The translations under genes and the position numbers were made by a program. A model generated the notes under the pieces. That model did no database searches, was not told the DNA's origin, and was given only the letters and a program-made list of their open reading frames with translations. From the NCBI GenBank assembly GCA_029940115.1, contig JAOZRQ010000087.1, positions 1-13,337 on the forward strand: 13,337 nt of DNA, written 5' to 3'. Below, in pieces: positions 9,501 through 13,337 of this stretch; the first letter of the stretch is position 1; each line of letters begins with the position of its first letter. Origin of the DNA: Desulfobacterales bacterium. GTDB taxonomy: Bacteria > Desulfobacterota > Desulfobacteria > Desulfobacterales > 4be13.

Positions 9501-10498
9501 CCGTTCCCGATACTCCCTTTCGGCAGATATTGGACCAGCTTCTTCAATGCCTGAAAGTTCATTCGATAAGTCTGAATCGCTTCCAGATACTCGTCAACCA
9601 GTTCGTCAATCCGTTGTTTGACGGGGTTTGTTTTCGATTCCCCGCCCCATTTGGGTGCGACAAACCTTGGGCTGTCTCCTTTCAGATCAAATTTCTGAAC
9701 AGAGTCGCCTCCTTCATTGACCACATAAATGAAATCATCCTTGTCAATTGCAAGGCCGTTGGGAGCATTGAACAGGCCCTCTTCATCATCTTCATTGCCG
9801 CTCCACTTGAAGACAAATTCACCCTTCCGCGTGAACTTCTGGATGCAATTCGTCATGGAGTCCGCCACATACACGAACCCCTGACTGTCAAAAGCGATGC
9901 CCCTGGGGCTGAGAAATTCGCCATCCCCTTCTCCTTTCACCCCCCAAGTGGCCGTCCGAGTCCCGTCCGACATGAATTTCTGAATCCGATAGTTGCGGGA
10001 GTCAGACACATAGACAAATCCTTCCCTATCCACAGCGATTCGCCTCGGAGCGTTGAATTTCCCGTTTTCATGGCCTGGTCCGCCCCAGATGATGTTCGTA
10101 TGCTCTCCGTCCAGCGTGAATTTCTGAACCCGATTGCCATACTTCTCCACGACATAAAGCCAGCTATTTTTATGATCAATTGCGACTTGGCTGGGGCCTT
10201 TGAATTCCCCCTTTCCATCGCCATAGGTTCCCCAGCGGGTCACCAGATGCCCATCCGACGTGAATTTGCGGATGGAATGCGTGTACATGTCCGGCACATA
10301 GACATAACCCTTGCTGTCCACTGCGATCCCCTCGGCATCGCCGAAATACCATGGCTGATGCAGGGTCGGCCACAAGCGTTCAAATTTGTAGCTCTCCGGC
10401 TCACACCCTTCTTGGGCAGAGCCTGAAACCGGCGAGAAGATCATGGCGATGATGGTGCCTATGATCGTCAGACGCCTGAACAATGTGATTGCCTTCAT
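578..10498 (-). CDS. Giant secreted multidomain protein: NHL propeller, tandem C13/caspase-like domains, Ca-binding repeats, DUF4114, dockerin-like end
   Basis: A 3306-aa protein; residue numbers count from the ATG at 10498. I choose this start because AGGAGG lies six bases upstream and a clear signal peptide follows (basic MKAITLFRR, hydrophobic core, likely cut after Ala28). An in-frame ATG at 10645 would place repeat-derived sequence before the signal peptide. Domains in order: twelve NHL repeats (about 45-655; typical blade GFVYVADTGNQRIQKF) with a helical insert at about 290-330; C13/caspase-like peptidase (661-905, His752 in VDHGG, Cys794 in YEACYSG); Ig-like domain (915-1018); second peptidase-like domain (1021-1260, Thr1108 where His is expected, Cys1154 kept) with its own Ig-like domain (1262-1370); thrombospondin-3-like loops (1375-1450); carboxypeptidase-regulatory-like domain (1488-1568); G8-like stretch (about 1583-1620); Gly/Cys-rich, perhaps beta-helical region (1730-1960); beta domain; nine-unit Asp-rich Ca-binding array (2097-2885); DUF4114 (about 2916-3081, ending DRDYNDLIVQ); beta region; dockerin-like EF pair (3251-3306). 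It is probably exported, Ca-stabilised and surface-bound or released. The substrate is unknown. Confidence 0.93.
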   Translation of the reverse strand: MKAITLFRRLTIIGTIIAMIFSPVSGSAQEGCEPESYKFERLWPTLHQPWYFGDAEGIAVDSKGYVYVPDMYTHSIRKFTSDGHLVTRWGTYGDGKGEFKGPSQVAIDHKNSWLYVVEKYGNRVQKFTLDGEHTNIIWGGPGHENGKFNAPRRIAVDREGFVYVSDSRNYRIQKFMSDGTRTATWGVKGEGDGEFLSPRGIAFDSQGFVYVADSMTNCIQKFTRKGEFVFKWSGNEDDEEGLFNAPNGLAIDKDDFIYVVNEGGDSVQKFDLKGDSPRFVAPKWGGESKTNPVKQRIDELVDEYLEAIQTYRMNFQALKKLVQYLPKGSIGNGKFKSPKDVTIDHRGFVYVADTGNQRIQKFDSEGNFLSKWGSANTTPGTFQSPLGVAVYGDFVYVADSGNNRIQKFRRSNREFLRQWGGDDQFEFPTDVAVDHEGNIYVADTLNARIRKFGPDGTHLNTWGEHAIIDGKLETGPYKFLLPVGIAVREGFVYVADLGQNQIRKFKTDGTYVKQWNAQSPVRVAVDQKGNVYSVNQDCNCVQKFNDQGDRLEGWEIKLSGESEITGTSVEYTGLTIAYDPKQGKEFLYVSTGEDNYRIWKFRLDAEKAEFCTQIGEPGHEIGQVVFPCGIDVDEDGKIYVADTGNHRIQVFRKGQGADEKMKAIIVAGRKYEKDYLWDKTELSANFAYRALIYQGFTKDTIYYLSSNLDLDLNGDGKAEVDADTMKGNLQYALTDWASGPDIHDVVLYIVDHGGSNTFRLNESEEALEASELAGWLDMLQDSISGKIIVIYEACYSGSFMDELKLDSDLITEGKERIVITSASDVKRAKFFSQGSISFSSYFWNGVFNGQNIGKAFRLAHDAMGGAKKQAPLLDDNCTGDYIPENGNGTYEDDEDGELAGETYIGNGMFIYRNMPKIEDSFVSDIHDNTAELSAIDVTDDDGIARVWAEIIEPDHNESLSDEALTDMPIVELSKGDGGYKGTYKGFDSPGDYQVFIYARDSVGNTSPPKLLTVKVDSPLSRKAIIILGESQTESLSNAVGMMGVLAYNALSSQGYSDDDISFLTPIGATIEGITPSFIFGSSPEKLKEVIELLGDADTQDLVLYMVGTGDDGVFQMTSEKTLSAADETDDNLDKWLDDLQEKIPGKVTVIYDACHSGSFIPLLSPPAGKERILITSAAKDEPAHFLLEGEVSFSKYFWNSVTDGVSTRQAFVNATRAIARAKKLSGKNQTPQINDDGNSTGNDEGDGEIARNHKIGDGRMYADNDSLVGDVSLPQSLNDDGKAAIWVRLASGVASEFWAEIQSPIPDEDEFVCCITDVSSRRVSLGYSEEKGWYEYKVADHDFNAGEDLVSISIYAKGEAGKSCLLGTTEVCRRDSDHDGMGDCWDLDPYGSNDEWLDSDNDGVPDTKDAFPNDASEQYDSDDDGIGDNRDQDDDNDGVPDMLEEYYDTNPIVAEEGSATCNLADYQSGNLPFEYRRSLGQLDEAKTTYTISGYAYDHYDLPVAGITIKVENADGTSREVVTNIAGGYSIEVDPEWEGRLIPSDDAFVFVPSEQTYEAVEKNHLSQNFLAAPLPETNETTTPTIQTVRSGAWDDLNAWNLGRTPAEGDIVRINEGHTVLFNPSDEEEWTEENTADACKSGLIATMRKKNRIKGLSNFGTLESMPDRDIALFATDFIYNDGTIQGADGLSKADPDALLPREICCDSDCEDVYIYYPPLWAKELTHGNSADAGRNVMLTAGNTFYNGPNGVILGGRGGDHFGFLAAAGDGGDVEIYADEIVNSGKIGPRCDSNADGGHGGKSETPSGCGTRCKDSFSGSGGDVILLGDTMAINMADGRVASGKGGKAYYGHCNGYPGHAGHLLFTALTTIQRGTIEGCGEGSIVSCDPPKIYSDGCWKSGGDTIIAGGDNSVIGLRDIPPQCMMAKSTITIAVGSCGVVDLQGATRNIFKAEDRVDIYADNILKDDCVTLSEIFGTANVLLHPSKIIYDFMMNVQKSRVEDTADHFAYIPLFILNNSPEGDTYDIEVIDSEGRMLNVVENHTVPVESFKYKSFCLKVRLPDGVDEHDWLQIEATSRGNPDLTRRGTATIYSKEPPPVYPDTDGDGLTDLMETDVYGTDPNDPDTDDDGMTDGWEVHYRFDPLDTTDAREDPDIDYFTNLEEFEARTNPRDALSTPKAYSQCPLDSDGDGLPDVIEEKFGTKKDNRDSDADGMEDAWEVYHELKPTDETDAHDDPDADGFCNLHEFNAGSDPHDAASVPEVYWKDTDADGLPDVIEAKYGTKSGDPEIDGEVLPDTWDTDGDGLGDGWEVYHGLDPLVAEADTDGDGLNDGWEIHLGMDPNVPDLDSDEDGLLDGWEDYYDFDPVVANDPDGDSDGDGFSDLDEYEAMTDPTDPNVNPENRPVLHPEDSDHDGLPDVIEAAGEGEDEGKFGTDPDNPDSDGDGVKDGWEVYHGLDPAKKKDGHDDPDEDEFSNLEEYEARTDPNDPDDMPNSHRPIDSDDDGMPDVVEKELVNDPKVADEDADGMTDGWEFFNGVDDPMDDADGDGFTNLEEFEARSDPNDPDSVPIPYQPQDSDGDGLPDVVEADYGTSKEKADTDDDGMTDGWEVCHGFEPSSADEAEDDADGDGFTNLEEFNAGSDPLDPDSTQDNPSSDEACLVDFNEDADDDGMPDVWERSHDPDGLGDLLADDDLDEDGFTNLEEFKAGSHPLDWESIPEPYQPKDSDNDGLPDKVETDVYGKNPGKSDEDKDGIKDGWEIWHDLDDPSDDPDRDGFTNLQEFEAGSDPNSEYSVPDEYPKDTDGDALPDVIEVMYGTCPGTDAAICDGVIDASDTDGDGMADAWEVWQKLDPLMYDALNDPDGDGYANIEEYKAWVEYRGWSDPRDVTSVPNLAFRPGIFVVGADGVVKIDWLYDGGAYHRGEFGVFSLTGMESLTKYEFIREAIRRVLTSNTEDSRKACEEGCIVFSDGKEGARFRGVFDGEWGDHNRGPYLGTKHLDMTPGDRIATILIPNASFEEAAIDPFIEDPAKRPLFSIISPNADYGMHLGQVADISKMGKAFVYEDIDLRSPGSDRDYNDLIVQITGVTVNAVPSLDSLVNPPERSRKKRRDDRWTDWRDSKLGKLILEHVEMPDTPLFSVKTDGGAEMLMYDPLRTYDGEERVIGKEGGTLPGATFGSDESGCRKISLPERDDQEGDDHYRMVLRGAENGTCQLRITRHDGVSSEETLNIPIEAHQAVNIDVEISADQTVYVSEPKACDLYDSDCDGTTEDDIERVQAIWNTCIGDPDYDRFYDLDEDGCITILDIMPIVNSR
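1841..4210 (-). repeat. Nine-unit Asp-rich calcium-binding (thrombospondin-3-like) repeat array
   Basis: This part of the giant gene codes for nine units of roughly 60-140 residues. The common unit is DSDGDGLPDVIE, then a Y/FGT segment, then DxDxDGMTDGWEVYHxLDP, then DPDGDGFTNLEEFxAGSDPxD. Each DxDxDG loop fits a thrombospondin type 3 / EF-like calcium site, giving around three sites per unit. Unit 3 is longer because it carries extra DTDGDGLxDGWE loops, and unit 7 is shorter, lacking the middle loop. The units are also related at DNA level, for example in recurring blocks that read CTCAAGGTTGGTGAA on the plus strand. The array probably forms a stiff, calcium-dependent stalk. Its biased codons create long shadow frames on the plus strand. 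Confidence 0.85.
6146..6376 (-). repeat. Short thrombospondin-3-like Ca-binding cluster
   Basis: Residues about 1375-1450 of the giant protein hold consecutive loops DSDHDGMGD, DSDNDGVPD, DSDDDGIGD and DDDNDGVPD, the dense thrombospondin type 3 form. They separate the duplicated peptidase/Ig modules from the central beta-rich part. The spacing here is tighter than in the large C-terminal array. Confidence 0.8.
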
Positions 10499-10504
10499 TT
10501 CGTT

Positions 10505-10510
10505 CCTCCT
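10505..10510 (-). promoter_or_regulatory. Strong ribosome binding site of the giant gene
   Basis: AGGAGG on the minus strand with a six-base spacer (AACGAA) to the ATG at 10498. This decides the start, since the longer in-frame start at 10645 has only a weak AAGG and no signal peptide at its end. Confidence 0.85.
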
Positions 10511-10523
10511 TTTTAATAGTTTT

Positions 10524-10621
10524 GAACCGCAGATTGACGCAGATTGAACGGATTTCGCAGACCCGGAATCAAGCCGGCTCTCAGTGCGCTTCCCCGCAGA
10601 CCCGGAATCAATCTGCGGTTC
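10524..10621. repeat. Inverted and direct repeat in the leader of the giant gene
   Basis: GAACCGCAGATTG at 10524-10536 pairs with its exact inverse CAATCTGCGGTTC at 10609-10621. Inside are two identical 17-bp direct copies of CGCAGACCCGGAATCAA (10556-10572 and 10595-10611) and further CGCAGATTGA units. The sequence resembles the common dispersed GAACCGCAGATTGACGCAGA family of intergenic repeats. If transcribed it would form a long hairpin between promoter and ribosome site, leaving AGGAGG outside the stem. Confidence 0.7.
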
Positions 10622-10659
10622 AGTTTCCTGTTTTTGGGGCTTCATTAGTTATGCCTTAA

Positions 10660-10688
10660 ATTATAAGAAAATCTTAAACTCTCATAAT
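10660..10688 (-). promoter_or_regulatory. Possible sigma-70-like promoter of the giant gene
   Basis: A perfect TATAAT lies at 10665-10660 on the minus strand, in an AT-rich stretch about 160 bases upstream of the ATG. The matching -35 region is poor (TTATGA or ATTATG at 16-17 bases spacing), so an activator or another sigma factor may be needed. The transcript would carry a leader with the inverted repeat at 10524-10621. Based only on the visible hexamer. Confidence 0.3.
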
Positions 10689-10741
10689 CATATATCAGAA
10701 ATCCATGGTTTGGATGAAACACCTGCTGATGCCCTTTTGAT

Positions 10742-10945
10742 ATACTTACTCAAGTTTCGCACCCAAATTTTTAAGTAAATACAGATGGTTAAGTCAATTT
10801 CTGGTCCGTCTGATTCAATTTTTGGTCATGATGGGGTGTAAGTGCCTGATTTCACATTGCCCAAAAAGTGAATTTTCGAGGTCGACTATCTCCTAAAACC
10901 CTTGAAAAATGGGCTCATATAGGGGTGCGAAACTTGAGATACTTA
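10742..10945. mobile_element. MITE-like element with 16-bp terminal inverted repeats and 7-bp target duplication
   Basis: The element spans 10749-10938 (190 bp). Its ends are perfect 16-bp inverted repeats: CTCAAGTTTCGCACCC on the left and GGGTGCGAAACTTGAG on the right. Directly outside both ends is the same 7-bp sequence ATACTTA (10742-10748 and 10939-10945), as expected of a target site duplication. The inside has no transposase-sized frame; it is AT-rich with an imperfect direct repeat TCAATTTCTGGTC / TCAATTTTTGGTC. It must have been moved by a transposase supplied elsewhere, or be an internal-deletion remnant of an insertion sequence. I cannot name the family. Confidence 0.8.
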
Positions 10946-10998
10946 TATGCAGAAGGGCTTTTTTTCTTATGCAAGAAGATCAAAAAAACTTGCGAACA

Positions 10999-11379
10999 TC
11001 ATCTTTTTTGTCTGCGGTTCAGGTTCAAGAGGCGAATCAAACATCTGTCAAAAACTTCATACCCTCTGGCCTCGGCAGTGATGGTGTAATTGCCTGCGTT
11101 AATTCGTGAAGTTCTGTAGAATCCGACAAGCCCAGAGTAGTATTTCCCATTTCCTGCCCAACCGTCGGAACTTATAAAATCACTTTCAACACCATTGATC
11201 CGAATCGTCGCTCCGGCAATTCGCTTTGTAGGGAATCTGGAAGCATCGACGACCATACCGAAGATGAATCCGGGAAATTCAGGAGCGGGAGCCGGAGAAG
11301 GCAATGCAGTCAGCACCGAAAAACAGATAATAAGAATCTTACACGCATTAAAACCGTATCCTCGTTTCGTCATAATCAT
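10999..11379 (-). CDS. Small secreted protein with a carboxypeptidase-regulatory-like beta domain
   Basis: A 126-aa protein. The ATG at 11379 is preceded by AGGAGGGG three bases upstream (five bases after AGGAGG), better placed than the second ATG two codons on. A basic start (MIMTKRGYGF) and a hydrophobic core (ILIICFSVLTAL) form a signal peptide, followed by a Pro/Ala-rich junction. The remaining 90 or so residues fit one carboxypeptidase-regulatory-like (transthyretin-like) beta sandwich: FGMVVD, then AGATIRINGVESDFISSDG, then INAGNYTITAEARGYE. Such domains are often structural or binding modules of surface proteins; a similar domain occurs inside the giant protein downstream. No enzyme motif is visible. 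The tail (LIRLLNLNRRQKR) looks unlike a domain ending, because its last codons read through a repeat-like CTGAACCGCAGA sequence. It lies between the two large genes and may be co-transcribed with the upstream one. Confidence 0.7.
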   Translation of the reverse strand: MIMTKRGYGFNACKILIICFSVLTALPSPAPAPEFPGFIFGMVVDASRFPTKRIAGATIRINGVESDFISSDGWAGNGKYYSGLVGFYRTSRINAGNYTITAEARGYEVFDRCLIRLLNLNRRQKR

Positions 11380-11435
11380 TTTCCCCTCCTTGTCTTACGG
11401 AACCACTGATGATTGGGTTCAGAATCTGTTCCTTT

Positions 11436-11461
11436 TTGCCCGGCAATGAATTGCCGGGCAA
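11436..11461. terminator. GC-rich palindrome after the MopE/PPC gene (terminator or repeat)
   Basis: TTGCCCGGCAAT and ATTGCCGGGCAA are perfect 12-bp inverted arms around a two-base centre, beginning seven bases past the TAG stop of the right-hand gene on the minus strand. A GC-rich stem this close to a stop suggests a transcript end, but on the minus strand it is followed by AAAAAGG and not by a U tract, so it may only stabilise the 3' end or be a dispersed palindromic repeat. If it terminates, the 126-aa gene needs its own promoter in the 50 or so bases that remain; I see none that is clear. Confidence 0.5.
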
Positions 11462-11468
11462 CTTTCAC

Positions 11469-13337
11469 CTAAGAGGTGGGCACTGCGCTTTCCCGTAGAA
11501 TATACAGCACATCCTCCAGACCGATCTTTCCATCCCTGTTCGGATCAGGGAGCAGGGTGAAATGGGTGGTTCCTGTAAGGAATTGCAGGATCGCCACAGC
11601 GTCATGCAGGGGATCGTCCAGCCGGATGTCGGCCTTGAAATCTCCGGATGCCATTATCAGCATGTCTCTCGCGCCCTTGTCAGACTCAACGGTCAGTCTG
11701 CGGGAATCAGCACATGAAACAAGCGTGAACGTCCCGTCCGAAAGAATGGCCGTGTCATTTCGGTCTGTCTTGACCCATGTATCCCCCGCGGGCTTTCTGG
11801 CAAGAGAACCCCCAGTAATTACCCGCGTCGCCCAAGAGGAGATGCCTCTGGATACCAGCAAGTCATATCCTGTTCCTTCACCGAAAATTTCCAGATCGTG
11901 ACCAGCTATCCTCACATAATGGATGCCATCTTCAAGACACAGCCACTCCAGAATCTCATCTTCACCCGCCAAGCCATCATTGACAGAGGCAAGGGGTGTC
12001 CCGTCGATGTCACTCTTGTCAAGCTTAAAATAAAGTTGAATGACAGCATCACATCGAGGAGCCAGATTGATGGCCTCAATGGTGTAAATTTCACCGGCAA
12101 TCCCGTAAAACTTCACCCAATCCTCATCCCCTGTGCCATGGAAATTATGACGATGTTCCATCTGGCCTTCACTCAAGGCTACCGCTTGATCTTCGCTCAG
12201 GAGTTCCGCCTGGCCTTCGTTCAAGGTGATAACGGTGGCATCATTGATCTCGTTATCCGCTTCATAATCATCTGGCCTTTTATCCACATCATCGCCAACA
12301 AGCCCATTACAGTCATCATCTTTACCATTCCCGATTTCTTGGGCGTCAGGATTGATGAAACGGTTGGTATCGTCACAGTCGGCATTGTTTTCCACATAAC
12401 CCTCAGGTGGTTCACAGGCTTCCACGCTATCATTTGGATCGCCGTAACCGTCTTCATCCTGATCCCTGTAATAGGTTTTGCAACACTCATCCACCTCCCC
12501 ATTGCAGTTGTCATCCACGCCATTGCAGATTTCCTCAGCATCAGGATTGATTGAGGCGTTGGCATCGTCACAGTCCTCCTTATTTTCCACATACCCTTCA
12601 GGCGGTTCACAAGCTTTTACGCTATTATTCGGATCGCCGTAACCGTCTCCATCCTGATCCCTGTAATAGGTTTTGCAACACTCATCCACCTCGTCATTGC
12701 AGTTGTCGTCTATACCATTGCAAATTTCCTCAGCTTCAGGATTGACCGATGACTCATTATCATCACAGTCTCCTGTGACTTCCTTCAGTTCCCACCTGAG
12801 ATAATAGCCAGATCCCGGTCTTTCGCAGGCGGTTTTTCTCATTCCGCTTGAAAACTCATCGCCGTCTTTGTCTTGGAACCAATGCTGACCCGGATGTTCA
12901 TTTGGGTCTATGTCATCGCAGTCCTCCTCTTCACCATCTGCCAGTGGCGGTCCAGGTTTGTATCCTTCGGGCACTTTGCACGACCTGATCCTCACACTGT
13001 GGCCGTCATTGTCTCCATCATGGAAATAGACTTTGCAGCCTTCATCAATCTCACCATTGCAATTATCGTCTATTCCATTGTATGCCTCTTCTGCTCCGGG
13101 ATTTATTGACGACGCTTCCGCTGAATCGTCACAGTCACCTTGATTCTCCGTATAGCCATCCCTGTCATCATCCATATCATATGGATGAATCGTCGTTGTG
13201 GTGCTGGTCGTGGTGATGACAGTCGTTGAGATCGTTGTTGTGGTCGGAACTGTCGTGGTCGGAACTGTCGTGGTCGGGACCGTCGTGGTCGGGACCGTCG
13301 TGGTCGGGACCGTCGTGGTCGGGACCGTCGTGGTCGG
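11469..13337 (-). CDS. Large secreted protein, 3' part: Pro/Thr linker, MopE-like metal-binding repeats, PPC-like domain, dockerin-like end (5' truncated by window)
   Basis: The frame is open from the right edge to the TAG at 11469, giving 622 visible residues. An ATG at 13175 lies inside a repeat unit and has no ribosome site, so it is not the true start. The visible N-terminal part is a PTTTV-repeat linker. Next come about four units of the MopE-type putative metal-binding motif: DGDGYGDPN, a Cys-Pro-rich EPPEGY segment, DCDD, INPDAEEICNGVDDNCNGEVDE. These Asp/Cys-rich units are known from surface proteins and from the copper-binding MopE; here they probably bind calcium or another metal. 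Then comes a PPC-like beta domain (DNA about 12275-11850: FHGTGDEDWVKF, then YTIEA), and a further beta segment. It ends in a dockerin-like module (about 11640-11475) with one good EF loop, DPNRDGKIGLED, and a degenerate first half (DIRLDDPLHDAVAILQFL). The last module resembles the end of the giant protein. The N-terminal domains, and any enzyme activity, lie outside the window. Confidence 0.85.
   Translation of the reverse strand, partial: PTTTVPTTTVPTTTVPTTTVPTTTVPTTTVPTTTTISTTVITTTSTTTTIHPYDMDDDRDGYTENQGDCDDSAEASSINPGAEEAYNGIDDNCNGEIDEGCKVYFHDGDNDGHSVRIRSCKVPEGYKPGPPLADGEEEDCDDIDPNEHPGQHWFQDKDGDEFSSGMRKTACERPGSGYYLRWELKEVTGDCDDNESSVNPEAEEICNGIDDNCNDEVDECCKTYYRDQDGDGYGDPNNSVKACEPPEGYVENKEDCDDANASINPDAEEICNGVDDNCNGEVDECCKTYYRDQDEDGYGDPNDSVEACEPPEGYVENNADCDDTNRFINPDAQEIGNGKDDDCNGLVGDDVDKRPDDYEADNEINDATVITLNEGQAELLSEDQAVALSEGQMEHRHNFHGTGDEDWVKFYGIAGEIYTIEAINLAPRCDAVIQLYFKLDKSDIDGTPLASVNDGLAGEDEILEWLCLEDGIHYVRIAGHDLEIFGEGTGYDLLVSRGISSWATRVITGGSLARKPAGDTWVKTDRNDTAILSDGTFTLVSCADSRRLTVESDKGARDMLIMASGDFKADIRLDDPLHDAVAILQFLTGTTHFTLLPDPNRDGKIGLEDVLYILRESAVPTS
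12153..12224 (-). repeat. Three 24-bp imperfect repeats coding 8-residue units
   Basis: Three consecutive 24-bp units (12153-12176, 12177-12200, 12201-12224) code for LSEGQMEH, LSEDQAVA and LNEGQAEL, listed here in plus-strand order. They form a short acidic stretch just before the PPC-like domain of the MopE-like protein, probably a linker grown by slippage. Confidence 0.65.
12371..12760 (-). repeat. Tandem 195-bp duplication of a MopE-like unit
   Basis: Positions 12371-12565 and 12566-12760 are two adjacent 195-bp copies (65 codons each). Long stretches are identical at DNA level, for example ATCCTGATCCCTGTAATAGG and TTGCAACACTCATCCACCTC. The two protein units differ at only a few places. 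The other units of the same protein are far more diverged, so this duplication is the most recent. Confidence 0.8.
13241..13337 (-). repeat. 15-bp tandem repeat coding a PTTTV linker, cut by the window edge
   Basis: Six complete copies of a 15-bp unit plus seven bases of another: two of the form TGGTCGGAACTGTCG (13241-13270), then four identical TGGTCGGGACCGTCG (13271-13330). On the coding strand they give Pro-Thr-Thr-Thr-Val. A diverged Thr-rich stretch (13191-13240) continues the linker towards the MopE-like units. Copy-number change would alter linker length without shifting the frame. The window ends inside the repeat, so the true copy number is unknown. Confidence 0.9.

Noticed and set aside
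9464..10426. Plus-strand open frame of 320 codons
   Set aside because: It is antisense to the NHL repeats. Its His- and Pro-rich repetitive product is the mirror of the blade codons.
10499..10645. N-terminal extension of the giant protein from an ATG at 10645
   Set aside because: The 49 extra residues come from the dispersed repeat and would bury the signal peptide. The AGGAGG at 10505-10510 serves the ATG at 10498.
10584..11109. Short plus-strand frames in the gene-poor stretch
   Set aside because: They overlap the MITE, the leader repeat or the 126-aa gene, lack ribosome sites and resemble no protein I know.
13173..13175. ATG as the start of the MopE-like protein
   Set aside because: There is no ribosome site, the codon lies inside a repeat unit, and the frame stays open with a protein-like linker up to the window edge.
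578..13337. A defence or contact-dependent killing system based on the caspase-like domains
   Set aside because: The peptidase domains are behind a signal peptide and among surface modules, and no nuclease, pore-forming, STAND or immunity partner is visible. The architecture favours an extracellular role.

Overview
The window looks like chromosomal DNA from a Gram-negative, free-living bacterium rich in large secreted proteins. I favour a member of the Desulfobacterota (Desulfobacteraceae-like). The reasons are the C13/caspase-like peptidase module fused to surface repeats, DUF4114, MopE-type metal-binding repeats, C-terminal 'GKIGLED' dockerin-like modules, short palindromic intergenic repeats, and a DUF104/PIN toxin-antitoxin pair. 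This assignment is inference from family knowledge; the window holds no rRNA or marker gene.

Every gene I can support is on the minus strand, so transcription runs from right to left. From the right edge: (1) 13337-11469 is the 3' part of a large secreted protein, with a Pro/Thr linker coded by a 15-bp tandem repeat, MopE-like Asp/Cys metal-binding repeats, a PPC-like beta domain and a C-terminal dockerin-like module. (2) 11379-10999 is a small secreted protein with one carboxypeptidase-regulatory-like beta domain. (3) 10998-10499 is a gene-poor stretch holding a 190-bp MITE-like element with perfect 16-bp terminal inverted repeats and 7-bp target duplications, then a possible promoter and an inverted/direct repeat in the leader of the next gene. 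(4) 10498-578 is one giant gene (3306 aa). Its order is signal peptide, 12 NHL propeller repeats, a C13/caspase-like peptidase domain plus Ig-like domain, a second such pair whose catalytic His is replaced by Thr, a short thrombospondin-3-like cluster, a carboxypeptidase-regulatory-like domain, a G8-like and glycine/cysteine-rich region, about 790 aa of Asp-rich calcium-binding repeats, DUF4114, and a C-terminal dockerin-like pair of EF loops. (5) 577-329 is intergenic with a palindromic repeat. (6) 328-1 is a DUF104-type antitoxin gene whose stop overlaps the start of the next gene, probably a PIN-domain toxin, cut by the window edge.

The two large proteins and the small one all look exported, and all carry calcium- or metal-binding and beta-sandwich modules. 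Both large proteins end in dockerin-like modules, so I read this as a locus for cell-surface or extracellular assembly. The giant protein adds a putative cysteine peptidase with a paired pseudo-peptidase. The toxin-antitoxin pair is probably an independent accessory module. Nearly all the other long open frames, including long ones on the plus strand, are shadows of the Asp-rich repeat coding sequence.
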